Source of the DNA: an uncultured Bacteroidota bacterium
GTDB taxonomy: Bacteria > Bacteroidota > Bacteroidia > Bacteroidales > WCHB1-69
Assembly: GCA_902797625.1 (NCBI GenBank)
Contig: CADBTU010000101.1
Location: forward strand, 1-57,327
Length of the DNA: 57,327 nt
Direction: 5' to 3'
The position numbers and the translations under genes are program-made. Positions 1 through 10,400 of this stretch are shown piece after piece (the first letter of the stretch is position 1; the number at the start of each line of letters is the position of its first letter). The notes below the pieces were generated by a model that saw only the letters and a list, made by a program, of their open reading frames with translations, was not told where the DNA came from and ran no database searches.

Positions 1-20
1 ACTTTTGGTGTTTACAAGTG

Positions 21-28
21 CAAAAGTA
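21..28 (-). promoter_or_regulatory. Possible leftward -7 box
   Basis: Read on the minus strand the sequence is TACTTTTG, which fits the Bacteroidota -7 consensus TAnnTTTG. A minus-strand TTG lies 18 bp upstream (47-49), slightly short of the usual 19-21 bp. It would drive a gene left of the window that cannot be seen. The box is AT-rich and short, so chance is possible. Confidence 0.35.
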
Positions 29-36
29 AACAATTG

Positions 37-71
37 GGCTGATTCTCAAACAGAGATCAGCCTTTATTTTT
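37..71 (+). terminator. Rho-independent terminator of an upstream gene
   Basis: GGCTGAT and CTC (one bulged T between them) pair with GAGATCAGCC around an AAACA loop, a 10-bp stem, followed by TTTATTTTT. The T-rich tail is only on the + strand side, so it should end a rightward transcript entering from left of the window, before the secE operon. Confidence 0.6.
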
Positions 72-351
72 GCCGCCTCGCGCACGCGCACGAAATTTTT
101 AGCGGACAGTAATAGAATTTTATATTCGTGGGTCGGGCAGGCCGACATTGTGGGGCAGAGCGGGAGCGTTTATCTTGAACAGGCAAACCAGAGTTTTCTT
201 TTTTTAATAATAACGTGAATGAGATAAGATATAATTTTTGAAAATGAATAATTTAGTGATTTTATAATAGTATCATAATATTCTTATTATCAAATACATA
301 GTGTTATTGTATTACAAAAACAATGCCAATGTAAATATTTTTTTTCAACAA
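72..351. other. Gene-free stretch with a GC-rich tract
   Basis: No convincing gene. Positions 79-92 are a strictly alternating pyrimidine-purine run made of two CGCGCA units plus CG, and 120-165 is also G-rich, unlike the AT-rich surroundings. At 94-114 there is a short sequence that recurs near 12.2-12.3 kb. I looked for the tRNA-Trp often found before secE and did not see it. Positions 200-351 are plain AT-rich DNA. Confidence 0.5.
94..114 (+). repeat. Short dispersed repeat, copy 1
   Basis: The 15-mer at 94-108 (AATTTTTAGCGGACA) occurs exactly on the opposite strand at 12157-12171. Positions 97-114 match 12331-12348 at 16 of 18 bases on the same strand. All copies lie in the only two gene-free gaps longer than 300 bp. 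A 15-base match can arise by chance in 57 kb, so the status is tentative. Confidence 0.35.
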
Positions 352-383
352 TTGATTTTTGAATAATAAAAAGATTATATTTG
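352..383 (+). promoter_or_regulatory. secE operon promoter
   Basis: TTG (352-354), a 21-bp spacer, then TATATTTG (376-383), a full match to the Bacteroidota -33/-7 pattern. It would start a transcript near 390 for the secE-nusG-ribosomal protein-rpoBC run, leaving a leader of about 180 nt before the secE start chosen here. I see no clear fold in that leader. Confidence 0.6.
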
Positions 384-570
384 CCAACTTGTTTGAAAAT
401 TGTTATTCGGTTGGAGAAAATCCTTTTCTTTAATTTATAACAAGCTGAAAACAAGAATGTTGATGTGTTTTTTCACGTAATAGATGGGCGTATTGTATGG
501 TGTTGATATTGTGCAAAAAAATGTGAAAGATTTTCAAAAAAATGATAAAATAGAAAAAATAAATAAAGAG

Positions 571-759
571 ATGAAAATAGTAAATTATTTGAAAGAATCC
601 TATGAAGAGTTGGTTCACAAAACTTCGTGGCCTACTTGGCAGGAACTTGGGAATAGTGTTGTAGTAGTATCCATTGCTTCCCTAATAATCGCTTTTGTCG
701 TTTTTTTGATGGATGCTGTCTTCAATTTGGGAATGGAATTAATGTTCCCAGCTGTTTAA
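571..759 (+). CDS. secE: Preprotein translocase subunit SecE
   Basis: SecE is the small essential subunit of the SecYEG translocon, which it clamps in the inner membrane. The 62-aa product has the usual single-TM form: an amphipathic N-terminal helix containing the conserved HKTSWPTWQEL segment, then one hydrophobic segment (about residues 29-48). An in-frame ATG at 484 would add 29 Lys/Asn-rich residues not typical of the family, so ATG 571, which gives the normal length, is preferred. It is the first gene of the nusG-rpoC run, the usual place for secE. Confidence 0.9.
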   Translation: MKIVNYLKESYEELVHKTSWPTWQELGNSVVVVSIASLIIAFVVFLMDAVFNLGMELMFPAV

Positions 760-798
760 TTTCTTTATAACGGACATTATATCCATTATTACTTTAGC

Positions 799-1353
799 AT
801 GGCTGAATTAGAAAGCAAATGGTACGTTATTAAGTCGGTAACTGGAACAGAGAAGAAAGTAAAGCAAAACATCGAAAGAGAGGTTGAGCTTACTGATTTG
901 AAAAATTCAGTTTTCGAGGTACTAATACCTACAGAGAAGGTGTTTCACAGTACAAAGACAGGAAAGAAAGTTGTTAAAGAGCGCAATTATTTTCCGAGTT
1001 ATATATTCGTTGAGGCGATGATGACTCCAGAGGTATGTGCTCGTTTATTGGAGATACCAGGAGTTTTAGGTTTTGTAGGATGTAAGCGGAAGAGTGATCC
1101 TCCAGTAGCTTTGCGTAAAGAGGAGGCTGCTCGTTTATTAGGTAAGGTTGATGAACTCTCAACACAAGATGAGACTTTGATGCAACCATACATAGTAGGC
1201 GAAGAGATTAAAGTAATAGATGGACCTTTCAACACTTTCAATGGTATTATCGAAGAGATAGATACAGAAAAGAAGAAGCTGAAGATTACGGTGAAAATTT
1301 TCGGACGTAAGACCCCATTAGAGTTGGGTTTTATGCAAGTTGAGAAAATATAG
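799..1353 (+). CDS. nusG: Transcription termination/antitermination factor NusG
   Basis: NusG binds RNA polymerase at the clamp and links it to Rho or to the leading ribosome. The 184-aa protein has the NGN domain (about residues 5-110, beginning KWYVIKSVTGTEKKV and containing FPSYIFVE) and a C-terminal KOW domain (about 130-165, core VIDGPFNTFNGIIEEID). Length is normal. It follows secE by 39 bp and precedes rplK by 39 bp, the standard bacterial order, so it is expected to be in the same transcript. Confidence 0.97.
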   Translation: MAELESKWYVIKSVTGTEKKVKQNIEREVELTDLKNSVFEVLIPTEKVFHSTKTGKKVVKERNYFPSYIFVEAMMTPEVCARLLEIPGVLGFVGCKRKSDPPVALRKEEAARLLGKVDELSTQDETLMQPYIVGEEIKVIDGPFNTFNGIIEEIDTEKKKLKITVKIFGRKTPLELGFMQVEKI

Positions 1354-1392
1354 TGTTCGAAATTAGTTACAAACAATAAAAATTAAAAAAAA

Positions 1393-1842
1393 ATGGCAAA
1401 AGAAGTAGCTGGCTTAATTAAGTTACAGATCAAGGGAGGTGCCGCCAATCCGTCACCGCCGGTAGGTCCCGCATTGGGTTCTAAGGGCGTGAATATCATG
1501 GAATTTTGCAAACAGTTTAATTCTCGTACGCAGGATTTAGCAGGCAAAGTTATTCCAGTAATCATCACAGTTTATAAGGACAAGTCTTTCGACTTTGTAA
1601 CGAAAACGCCCCCGGTAGCTGTACAGATTATGGAGGCAGCCAAACTTCAAAAGGGCTCAGGAGAACCGAACCGAAACAAAGTTGGCACAATCACATGGGA
1701 TCAAGTGCGTAGTATTGCTGAGATTAAGATGAAGGACTTAAACTGTTTCAAGATAGAATCAGCGATGTCTATGGTAGCAGGAACAGCACGTAGCATGGGT
1801 GTCAATGTTAAGGGAGGTCAAAATCCTTTTGAGCAGAATTAA
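1393..1842 (+). CDS. rplK: 50S ribosomal protein L11
   Basis: L11 forms the GTPase-associated centre of the 50S subunit with 23S rRNA helices 43/44 and L10. The 149-aa sequence has the N-terminal domain motif [18 protein letters not shown] and the RNA-binding C-terminal domain ending MGVNVKG. Both domains are complete and the length is typical. It sits 22 bp before rplA; in many bacteria the L11-L1 unit is controlled by L1 binding its own mRNA, but I could not recognise an L1 site here. Confidence 0.97.
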   Translation: MAKEVAGLIKLQIKGGAANPSPPVGPALGSKGVNIMEFCKQFNSRTQDLAGKVIPVIITVYKDKSFDFVTKTPPVAVQIMEAAKLQKGSGEPNRNKVGTITWDQVRSIAEIKMKDLNCFKIESAMSMVAGTARSMGVNVKGGQNPFEQN

Positions 1843-1864
1843 TTAATAAGTAAAAAACAAAACA

Positions 1865-2560
1865 ATGGCTAAGATATCAAAAAAACGCAAAGAGGCTTTT
1901 GCTAAATTTGATAAGACCAAAGTTTATGCTTTGCCAGAGGCGATCAAAGTGGTTAAAGACCTAACATATACCAAGTTTGACGCGTCTTTTGATATAGATG
2001 TACGTTTAGGCGTGGATCCGAGAAAGGCTAATCAAATGGTACGCGGTATAGTAACTCTTCCACATGGTACTGGTAAAGAAGTTAGAGTTTTGGTATTATG
2101 TACTCCAGACAAGGAGGATGAAGCGAAAGCAGCGGGCGCAGATTTTGTGGGCTTGGACGAATATGTTGACAAGATCAAGCAAGGATGGACAGACGTTGAC
2201 GTGATTATCACGATGCCAAGCGTTATGCCGAAAATCGGTGCGTTAGGTAGAGTCTTGGGACCTCGAGGTTTGATGCCAAATCCAAAATCTGGCACAGTAA
2301 CTATGGACATAGGCAAGGCCGTGTCAGAAGTGAAAGCTGGTAAAATCGATTTCAAAGTTGATAAATATGGCATTATCCACACATCAATAGGCAAAAACCG
2401 TTTCAGTGTAGAGCAATTAACAGATAATGCACGAGAGATGCTCTCAACAGTGATTAAGTTGAAACCTACGTCTGCAAAAGGTACCTACATAAAGAGTATA
2501 TATTTGTCAACAACGATGAGTCCAGGAGTGCAAGTTGATCCCAAATCAGTTACCTTATAA
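1865..2560 (+). CDS. rplA: 50S ribosomal protein L1
   Basis: L1 forms the mobile L1 stalk that helps release deacylated tRNA from the E site. The 231-aa product has the family signature [15 protein letters not shown] and the usual N-terminal lysine-rich start; both domains are intact. It lies between rplK and rplJ with short gaps (22 and 15 bp), consistent with one transcript. Confidence 0.97.
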   Translation: MAKISKKRKEAFAKFDKTKVYALPEAIKVVKDLTYTKFDASFDIDVRLGVDPRKANQMVRGIVTLPHGTGKEVRVLVLCTPDKEDEAKAAGADFVGLDEYVDKIKQGWTDVDVIITMPSVMPKIGALGRVLGPRGLMPNPKSGTVTMDIGKAVSEVKAGKIDFKVDKYGIIHTSIGKNRFSVEQLTDNAREMLSTVIKLKPTSAKGTYIKSIYLSTTMSPGVQVDPKSVTL

Positions 2561-2575
2561 AAATGATTAGTTAGT

Positions 2576-3094
2576 ATGAATAAAGAACAAAAAAGTCAGA
2601 TTATAGAAGAAATTTCGCAAGACTTAGCTAACTATTCTCATGTATATGTAACAGATATTTCTGGGTTTACAGTTAGCACGGTCAACCAATTGCGCAAATT
2701 GTGTTATAGCAAAGACGTTAAGTTAAAAGTGGTTAAAAACACATTGCTTAAGCGCGCTATGGACAAATCAGAGAAAGATTATTCAGAGTTATATGAAACT
2801 TTGAACGGTCCAACAGCAGTAATGTTGTGTAACACGGGAAATGTACCCGCAAAATTGATAAAAGATTTTAGGGTAAAGAATGCAAAGCCAATCATCAAAG
2901 CAGCTTTCATAGAAGAGGCTGTTTATATTGGCGATAACCAATTAGAGGTGCTTTGCAGCATTAAGTCTCGTGAGGAATTGATTGGCGATATTATCACATT
3001 GTTGCAATCACCTGCAAAACAAGTTGTATCTGCATTGCAGTCAGGTGGTGGCAAGTTGGCAGGTATTGTCAAGACTCTTTCCGAAAAAGCGTAA
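2576..3094 (+). CDS. rplJ: 50S ribosomal protein L10
   Basis: L10 anchors L7/L12 dimers to the ribosomal stalk. The 172-aa product has the conserved N-terminal rRNA-binding region (motifs VYVTDISGFTVSTVNQLRK and KVVKNTLLKRAM) and a C-terminal helix that receives L12. Its length is normal. It starts 15 bp after rplA; the 45-bp gap to rplL is AT-rich with no clear structure. Confidence 0.96.
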   Translation: MNKEQKSQIIEEISQDLANYSHVYVTDISGFTVSTVNQLRKLCYSKDVKLKVVKNTLLKRAMDKSEKDYSELYETLNGPTAVMLCNTGNVPAKLIKDFRVKNAKPIIKAAFIEEAVYIGDNQLEVLCSIKSREELIGDIITLLQSPAKQVVSALQSGGGKLAGIVKTLSEKA

Positions 3095-3139
3095 TAAATT
3101 AAATAAAATCAAGTTAAAAACAATTAAAAAGAAAATATT

Positions 3140-3517
3140 ATGGCAGATTTAAAAGCATTTGCAGAACAATTAGTTAATTTAACAGTTAAAGAAGTTAACG
3201 AATTAGCTCAAATTTTAAAAGAAGAATATGGTATTGAACCAGCAGCAGCAGCAGTAGCAGTAGCAGCAGGTCCTGCAGCAGGTGGCGGTGCAGCAGCTGA
3301 AGAAAAAACCGAGTTTGATGTGATTCTCAAATCAGCAGGTGGCAACAAATTACAAGTTGTGAAGTTGGTTAAAGAACTTACAAGTCTTGGTTTGAAAGAG
3401 GCTAAAGAATTAGTTGACGGTGCACCAAAATCACTTAAAGAAGGTATTTCTAAAGAAGAAGCTGAATCTTTGAAGAAATCTCTCGAAGAAGCAGGTGCTG
3501 AAGTAGAAATTAAATAG
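3140..3517 (+). CDS. rplL: 50S ribosomal protein L7/L12
   Basis: L7/L12 is the multicopy stalk protein that recruits translation GTPases. The 125-aa product has a helical N-terminal dimerisation domain (about residues 1-35), an Ala/Gly-rich hinge encoded by a run of GCA/GCT codons (about 36-52), and the C-terminal domain (55-125) with [20 protein letters not shown]. It is followed by a strong hairpin before rpoB, which would let it be made in excess over polymerase subunits. Confidence 0.97.
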   Translation: MADLKAFAEQLVNLTVKEVNELAQILKEEYGIEPAAAAVAVAAGPAAGGGAAAEEKTEFDVILKSAGGNKLQVVKLVKELTSLGLKEAKELVDGAPKSLKEGISKEEAESLKKSLEEAGAEVEIK

Positions 3518-3539
3518 TTAACCTCATAGTTTACGCAAT

Positions 3540-3592
3540 AGAACAACGCTTCCAATAGGTTTGGAAGCCTTGTTCTTATTGTTATTTATAAT
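3540..3592 (+). terminator. rplL-rpoB intergenic hairpin (attenuator or processing site)
   Basis: AGAACAA and GCTTCCAA pair with TTGGAAGC and TTGTTCT around a 5-nt loop: 8 bp above and 7 bp below a single C-C mismatch. It is followed by TATTGTTATTTATAAT, T-rich but not an uninterrupted run. This fits partial termination or an RNase III-type processing stem separating ribosomal protein from rpoBC expression. I see no good -7 box between it and rpoB. Confidence 0.65.
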
Positions 3593-3651
3593 ACCCGCTG
3601 ATTGGTATTTCGTTAATAATCAGTTTCATTGTCAAATTAAATTATTGAGCC

Positions 3652-6600
3652 TTGTCAACTACAAAAAATAACAGAATAAGTTTTGCAACAACAAGACCTG
3701 TAGATTTTCCTGATTTTTTAGATATTCAGTTAAAATCGTTCCAGGACTTCTTTCAGATAGATACCGATACGGAATCAAGAAAGAAGGAGGGTCTTTATCG
3801 GGCATTTGAGGAAAATTTCCCGATCACTGATGCAAGAAATTGTTTCGTCCTGGAGTTTTTAGATTATTATATCGACGCACCGCGTTATTCTATGGACGAG
3901 TGCCTAGAAAGGGGTTTGACATACAGTGTTCCACTGAAAGCAAAGTTGCAATTAAAGTGCAACGACGAAGAACATGAAGGTTTTGAGGAAGCCCGCGTTC
4001 AAGAGGTCTATTTAGGAATGATTCCGTATATGACCCCTGGCGGAACCTTTATTATTAACGGTGCAGAACGTGTTGTAGTTTCACAACTTCACCGTTCTCC
4101 TGGTGTGTTCTTCGGTTTTTCATATCATTCTAACGGAACTCCGTTATATTCCGCAAGAATTATCCCTTTTAAGGGTTCTTGGATGGAATTTACAACAGAC
4201 ATTAACAATGTTCTTTATGCCTATATCGACAGAAAGAAGAAATTGCCAGTAACAACTCTCCTTCGCGCTATAGGTTATGAAACCGATAAAGACATTTTGA
4301 GCATCTTTGATATAGCTGAAGAAGTAAAGGCTTCCAAGGCTAATCTGAAGAAGTATGTCGGTCAAAAGTTGGCGGCTGCCGTAACCAAAACATGGTATGA
4401 AGATTTTGTAGATGATGAGACAGGTGAGGTAGTGAATATCGAGCGTACAGAAGTTATAATCGATAGAGAAACAATATTTGAAAAAGAACATATCAACTTG
4501 GTGTCTGATGCTAATATTAAGACGGTTCTCTTCCATAAACAAGATGAGCGTCAAGTTGACTATTCTGTGATTTTCAACACTCTCCAAAAAGACCCAACAA
4601 ACTCTGGAAAACAAGCTATCGAGTATATTTATATGCAGCTTAAAAGCACACAGGCTCCAGATGAGGAAACTGCTCGTGCAACATTAGATAAGCTTTTCTT
4701 TTCAGACAAGCGTTATGATCTCGGAGAAGTGGGGCGCTACCGCATCAATAAAAAATTGAATCTTGATATTCCATCTGAAACAGGCGTGCTTACAAATGAA
4801 GATATCATATCAATTATTCGTTATTTGGTTGAACTTATCAACTCAAAAACAGAGGTTGATGATATAGATCACTTGAGCAATCGTCGTGTTCGTACAGTAG
4901 GAGAACAATTATATAATCAGTTTAGTCTTGGTTTGAACCGAATGGCTCGTACTATTCGTGAGAAAATGAATGTTCGCGATCATGAGTCGTTTAATCCTCA
5001 AGATTTGATAAATGCTAAGACTTTATCTTCAGTAGTAAACTCATTCTTTGGAACAAACCAACTATCACAGTTTATGGATCAGACAAATCCATTGTCAGAA
5101 ATAACCCATAAACGTAGAATATCGGCGTTAGGTCCTGGCGGTTTGTCACGTGAGCGCGCAGGTTTTGAGGTTCGAGATGTACACTATACTCACTATGGAC
5201 GTTTATGTACAATTGAAACCCCTGAAGGTCCTAATATCGGTTTGATTTCTTCTTTGTGTGTTTTCGCTCGAATTAACGAGCTTGGTTTCATAGAGACTCC
5301 TTATCGTCGTGTTGTAGATGGTCAAGTTCGTTTCGATGAACCTCCAGTATTTTTGACTGCAGAAGAAGAAGATAATAAACGTATTGCTCAAGCTAATACT
5401 CCAATGGACCAAAATGGTCTGCTTGGGGAAAGAGTGAAAGCACGTCGTCTTGCTGACTATCCGATTTTGTCTCGTGATGAGATAGATTTGATAGATATAG
5501 CACCGAACCAAATTGCTTCAATAGCTGCCTCTTTAATTCCATTCCTTGAAAATGATGATGCTAACCGTGCGTTGATGGGTTCAAACATGATGCGCCAAGC
5601 GGTACCTTTGTTGCGCCCCGAAGCACCGATAGTAGGAACAGGTTTAGAGCATCGTGTTGCAGTGGATTCAAGAGTGGTGTTGTTAGCAGAAGGTAATGGA
5701 GTTGTAAAATCTGTTGATGCTCAACATATCGAAATAGAATATGAACGCACAGAGACAGAAAAACTCGTAAGTTTTGATCCTGATGTAAAGAATTATCAAT
5801 TGCTTAAATTCAGAAGAACAAACCAAAACTCATGCTTTAATCAACGACCAATAGTTGTTAAAGGTCAGAAGGTTAAGAAAGGGGATGTGCTTACAGAAGG
5901 ATATGCTACAGAAAATGGAGAATTGGCACTCGGTCGTAATCTTATGGTGGCATTCATGCCTTGGAAAGGTTACAATTTTGAGGACGCTGTTGTTATATCG
6001 GAAAAAGCAGTTACAGATGATCTTTATACATCAATACATATAGAATCCTTTACATTGGAAGTACGTGACACAAAGCGTGGACAGGAAGTTCTTACAAATG
6101 ATATTCCAAATGTTTCATCTGAAACCACAAAGGATTTGAATGAAGATGGTTTGATTCGTGTGGGTGCAGAGGTAAAAGAAGGTGATATACTTATAGGAAA
6201 AATTACACCTAAGGGAGAGTCTTATCCTACACCAGAAGAGAAATTGTTGCGTGCTATTTTCGGTGATAAAGCTGGTGACGTTAAAGATGCTTCTCTTAAA
6301 GCTCCTCCATCAATGCGTGGCGTTGTAATAGGTGCAAAATCTATGTCTCGCTTAGTGAAAGATAGAAAATCTAAAACTAAAGATAAAGATATAGTTGAAG
6401 AAATAAGAGCTAAATATCAAGTAGAGTTGGATGCGTTGAAAGATATTTTGATAGGCAAGCTTTACAAAATTTTAGAAGGAAAGATTTCACACAACATCTA
6501 TTCAAATACAAAGGATATTGTAGTTCAAAAAGGAGCTAAGTTCTCACAAAAATTACTTAACACTATTGATTTCAAGAACGTGTTGATTTCGAAATGGACA

Positions 6601-7455
6601 AATGATGCGAAGATTAATGGTATGGTATCTGAGATCGTTCACAATTATTTGTCAAAATTACGCGATATTGAATCAAGACGTACTCGTGAGGAATTTGATG
6701 CTACAATAGGCACAGAGTTACCTTCAGGAATTGTACAAATGGCGAAAGTTTATATAGCAAATAAGCGTAAACTCCGTGTTGGAGATAAGATGGCTGGTCG
6801 TCATGGTAACAAGGGTTGTGTGGCAAAGATAGTTCGTCAAGAAGATTTACCATTCTTGGAAGATGGTCGTCCTGTTGATGTAGTTCTAAACCCATTGGGT
6901 GTGCCTTCACGTATGAATTTAGGACAGATTTATGAAACTGTTTTAGCATGGGCAGGTAAGAAAATGGGTGTTAAATATGCTACTCCAATTTTTGATGGTG
7001 CATCAATAGATCAAATAAATGCTCTTATGCGCGAAGCAGGATTACCAGAAAATGGAAGCACTCAATTGTATGATGGTGAAACAGGAGAACCTTTCCATCA
7101 GAAAGCAACAGTAGGCTACATCTACTATCTTAAGTTACATCATATGGTTGATGATAAGATGCACGCTCGTTCAATAGGACCTTATTCACTCATTACCCAA
7201 CAACCATTAGGAGGTAAAGCTCAATTTGGTGGTCAACGTTTCGGAGAAATGGAGGTATGGGCTATTGAGGCGTATGGAGCAGCAAATGTGCTTCAAGAGA
7301 TCCTTACCGTAAAATCAGACGATGTTATGGGAAGAGCAAAAGCATACGAAGCAATCGTTAAGGGCGATAATATGCCAAAATCAGGTATACCAGAGTCTTT
7401 TAACGTGTTGGTAAATGAGCTACGCGGTCTCTGCTTGGATATTAAATTTGAATAA
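3652..7455 (+). CDS. rpoB: RNA polymerase beta subunit
   Basis: Catalytic core subunit of RNA polymerase, 1267 aa, normal for Bacteroidota. The rifampicin region is at about residues 463-500 ([20 protein letters not shown], then [19 protein letters not shown]); the Asp, His and Ser most often changed in resistant strains are all wild type. The C-terminal block [19 protein letters not shown] is present. Start choice: an in-frame TGA lies at 3646-3648, the only usable start before the first conserved residues is TTG at 3652, and the next in-frame ATG is about 80 codons in. A TTG start is therefore supported. No obvious Shine-Dalgarno. Confidence 0.97.
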   Translation: MSTTKNNRISFATTRPVDFPDFLDIQLKSFQDFFQIDTDTESRKKEGLYRAFEENFPITDARNCFVLEFLDYYIDAPRYSMDECLERGLTYSVPLKAKLQLKCNDEEHEGFEEARVQEVYLGMIPYMTPGGTFIINGAERVVVSQLHRSPGVFFGFSYHSNGTPLYSARIIPFKGSWMEFTTDINNVLYAYIDRKKKLPVTTLLRAIGYETDKDILSIFDIAEEVKASKANLKKYVGQKLAAAVTKTWYEDFVDDETGEVVNIERTEVIIDRETIFEKEHINLVSDANIKTVLFHKQDERQVDYSVIFNTLQKDPTNSGKQAIEYIYMQLKSTQAPDEETARATLDKLFFSDKRYDLGEVGRYRINKKLNLDIPSETGVLTNEDIISIIRYLVELINSKTEVDDIDHLSNRRVRTVGEQLYNQFSLGLNRMARTIREKMNVRDHESFNPQDLINAKTLSSVVNSFFGTNQLSQFMDQTNPLSEITHKRRISALGPGGLSRERAGFEVRDVHYTHYGRLCTIETPEGPNIGLISSLCVFARINELGFIETPYRRVVDGQVRFDEPPVFLTAEEEDNKRIAQANTPMDQNGLLGERVKARRLADYPILSRDEIDLIDIAPNQIASIAASLIPFLENDDANRALMGSNMMRQAVPLLRPEAPIVGTGLEHRVAVDSRVVLLAEGNGVVKSVDAQHIEIEYERTETEKLVSFDPDVKNYQLLKFRRTNQNSCFNQRPIVVKGQKVKKGDVLTEGYATENGELALGRNLMVAFMPWKGYNFEDAVVISEKAVTDDLYTSIHIESFTLEVRDTKRGQEVLTNDIPNVSSETTKDLNEDGLIRVGAEVKEGDILIGKITPKGESYPTPEEKLLRAIFGDKAGDVKDASLKAPPSMRGVVIGAKSMSRLVKDRKSKTKDKDIVEEIRAKYQVELDALKDILIGKLYKILEGKISHNIYSNTKDIVVQKGAKFSQKLLNTIDFKNVLISKWTNDAKINGMVSEIVHNYLSKLRDIESRRTREEFDATIGTELPSGIVQMAKVYIANKRKLRVGDKMAGRHGNKGCVAKIVRQEDLPFLEDGRPVDVVLNPLGVPSRMNLGQIYETVLAWAGKKMGVKYATPIFDGASIDQINALMREAGLPENGSTQLYDGETGEPFHQKATVGYIYYLKLHHMVDDKMHARSIGPYSLITQQPLGGKAQFGGQRFGEMEVWAIEAYGAANVLQEILTVKSDDVMGRAKAYEAIVKGDNMPKSGIPESFNVLVNELRGLCLDIKFE

Positions 7456-7476
7456 TAAACGAATATAGCTAAAAAA

Positions 7477-10400
7477 ATGGCTGTTAGAAAAGATAATAAT
7501 ACACGGAAGGAATTTCATAAAATAACCATTAGCCTTGCTTCTCCAGAAGCAATCTTGGAGCAATCGCACGGTGAGGTTTTGAAACCTGAAACAATAAACT
7601 ACAGAACATTAAAGCCTGAGCGTGATGGCCTTTTCTGTGAAAAGATTTTCGGTCCTATGAAGGACTGGGAATGTCACTGCGGTAAATATAAAAGAATACG
7701 CTACAAAGGTGTAATTTGCGACCGTTGTGGTGTGGAAGTTACCGAGCGCAAGGTGCGTCGTGAGCGTATGGGCCATATTCAGCTTGTGGTTCCTGTAGCA
7801 CATATTTGGTTTTTTAAATCTTTGCCTAATAAAATTGGTGCCTTATTGGGACTTGCCACAAAAGAGGTGGAGGCAATTGTTTACTACGAAAAATACATAG
7901 TAATACAAGGGGGTATTTTAGAACAAGAAAATCCAGATATAAAGAAAGGCCTTCTTCTTTCAGAGGAAGATTATTTTGAATTGACAGAGAAATTACCTTC
8001 CGATAATCGTTTGTTAGATGATACTGATCCTAACAAGTTCATCGCAAAGATGGGAGCAGAGGCGTTGTATGATCTACTTTCCAAGGTTGACTTAGATGGT
8101 GAATCATACGAATTACGCGATCGCGCAAATCGTGAGACTTCTCAACAAAGAAAAAAAGAACTTCTGAAGAGACTCCATGTTTTTGAAGCTTTTAGAGATA
8201 GTCGTAAACGTGCAGATAACCGTCCTGAGCGTATGATTGTGAAGATAGTTCCAGTTATTCCGCCTGAGTTGCGTCCTCTTGTACCTTTAGATGGTGGACG
8301 TTTCGCGACATCAGACTTAAACGACCTTTATCGTCGTGTTATTATCCGTAATAATCGTCTTAAGAGACTGATGGAAATAAAGGCTCCAGACGTTATTATG
8401 CGTAACGAGAAACGTATGCTTCAAGAAGCGGTTGACTCGCTGTTCGATAACTCTAAGAAGTCAAGTTCTGTAAGGACAGATTCAAATAGAGCACTTAAGT
8501 CTTTATCTGATAGTTTGAAAGGAAAACAAGGACGTTTCCGTCAGAATTTGTTGGCTAAGCGTGTTGACTATTCAGGTCGTTCGGTAATCGTGGTCGGTCC
8601 AGATTTGCATCTTAACGAATGTGGTCTGCCTAAGGATATGGCGGCTGAATTGTTCAAACCGTTTGTGATTCGTAAAATTCTTGAAAGAGGGATAGTAAAG
8701 ACTGTTAAGTCGGCTAAGAAAATAGTTGATAGAAAAGACCCAGTAGTTTGGGAAATCCTTGAGAATATATTGAAGGGTCATCCAGTGTTGCTGAATCGTG
8801 CTCCTACACTTCACAGATTGGGTATTCAGGCATTTCAACCAAGATTAGTAGAAGGAAAGGCAATACGTTTACACCCATTATGCTGTACTGCGTTCAATGC
8901 GGATTTTGATGGCGACCAGATGGCTGTTCATGTTCCGTTAGGAAACGCAGCTATAATGGAGGCTCAAATGTTGATGATGGCATCGCATAACATTCTTAAT
9001 CCTGCCAATGGAGCCCCAGTAACCGTTCCTTCTCAAGATATGGTACTTGGTTTGTATTATATTACTAAGGAACTACTTTCAACACCTGATAATAAGGTGA
9101 AAGGTGAAGGCGGAATTTTCTATGGTCCAGAAGAAGTTATGATTGCATACGATGACAAGAAAGTTCACCTTAATGCGAAAATTAAATGTCGTGTTGATTT
9201 AGATGGCACAGGCAATTACAAAATAGTTGATACTACAGTTGGTCGTGTTATGTTCAATCAAGTAGTTCCAAAAGATTTCGGTTATATCAATATATTGTTA
9301 ACAAAGAAAGCACTTCGAGATATAATCGGTGATGTTTTGGCAAAATGCGGTAATAAAGATTGTACCCAATTCCTTGATGACATTATGACTTTAGGTTATA
9401 GAATGGCTTTTGAAGGAGGTATGTCGTTTAATCTTGGAGATGTGATTGTTCCAACTGAGAAGTCAAACTTAATAGCAGAAGCAAATGCTCAAGTGGATGA
9501 GATAACAATGAATTATAACATGGGTTTCATCACAAATACAGAGCGTTACAACCAAGTTATTGATGTATGGTCGCAGTGTAATGCTCGTTTGTCTAAGATT
9601 CTGATGAAAGAGATAGAGGAGGATCGTCAAGGGTTTAACCCTGTGCACATGATGCGAGATTCTGGAGCCCGTGGTTCAGCAGAGCAGATTCGTCAGCTTT
9701 CGGGTATGCGTGGATTGATGGCAAAGCCAAGTAAGGCAGGCTCGTCGGGCGGCGAGATTATCGAGAATCCAATTCTATCTAACTTTAAGGAAGGATTATC
9801 AGTACAAGAATACTTTATTTCTACTCACGGTGCTCGTAAGGGTTTGGCCGATACCGCTCTTAAGACTGCAGATGCAGGTTACCTAACTCGTCGTTTAGTT
9901 GATGTATCGCACGATGTGATTATCAACGAGGAGGATTGTGGAACTTTACGAGGAATGACTGTAAGTGCGCTTAAAAATAATGAAGAAGTAGTAGAAACTT
10001 TATACGACCGTTTGTTGGGACGTGTAACTCTTCACGATGTTTATCATCCTCAAACAGGCAAACTTATAATCGCTGCAGGTGAAGAACTTACTGAAGAATA
10101 CTGTCAAATTATTGAAGATTCTCCAATAGAAGAGATTGAAATTCGTTCTGTACCTACTTGCGAATCAAAACATGGTATTTGTCAAAAATGTTATGGTAGA
10201 AACCTTGCAACTGGTAAGATGGTTCAAATAGGTGAAGCTGTTGGTGTGATTGCCGCACAATCTATAGGTGAGCCAGGAACACAGCTTACATTGCGTACAT
10301 TCCACGTCGGTGGTGTTGCAGGTAACGTGGCGGCTAATAGCTCTATTCAGGCTACTTACGATGGTCATCTGAGTATCGATGAGTTGCGTGCCCTCGAAAA

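Noticed and set aside
484..570. N-terminal extension of SecE from an upstream ATG
   Set aside because: The 29 extra residues are Lys/Asn-rich and not typical; ATG 571 gives the normal SecE length.
4144..4614. Long open frame antisense to rpoB
   Set aside because: A shadow frame in a conserved coding region, with no family features and no promoter.
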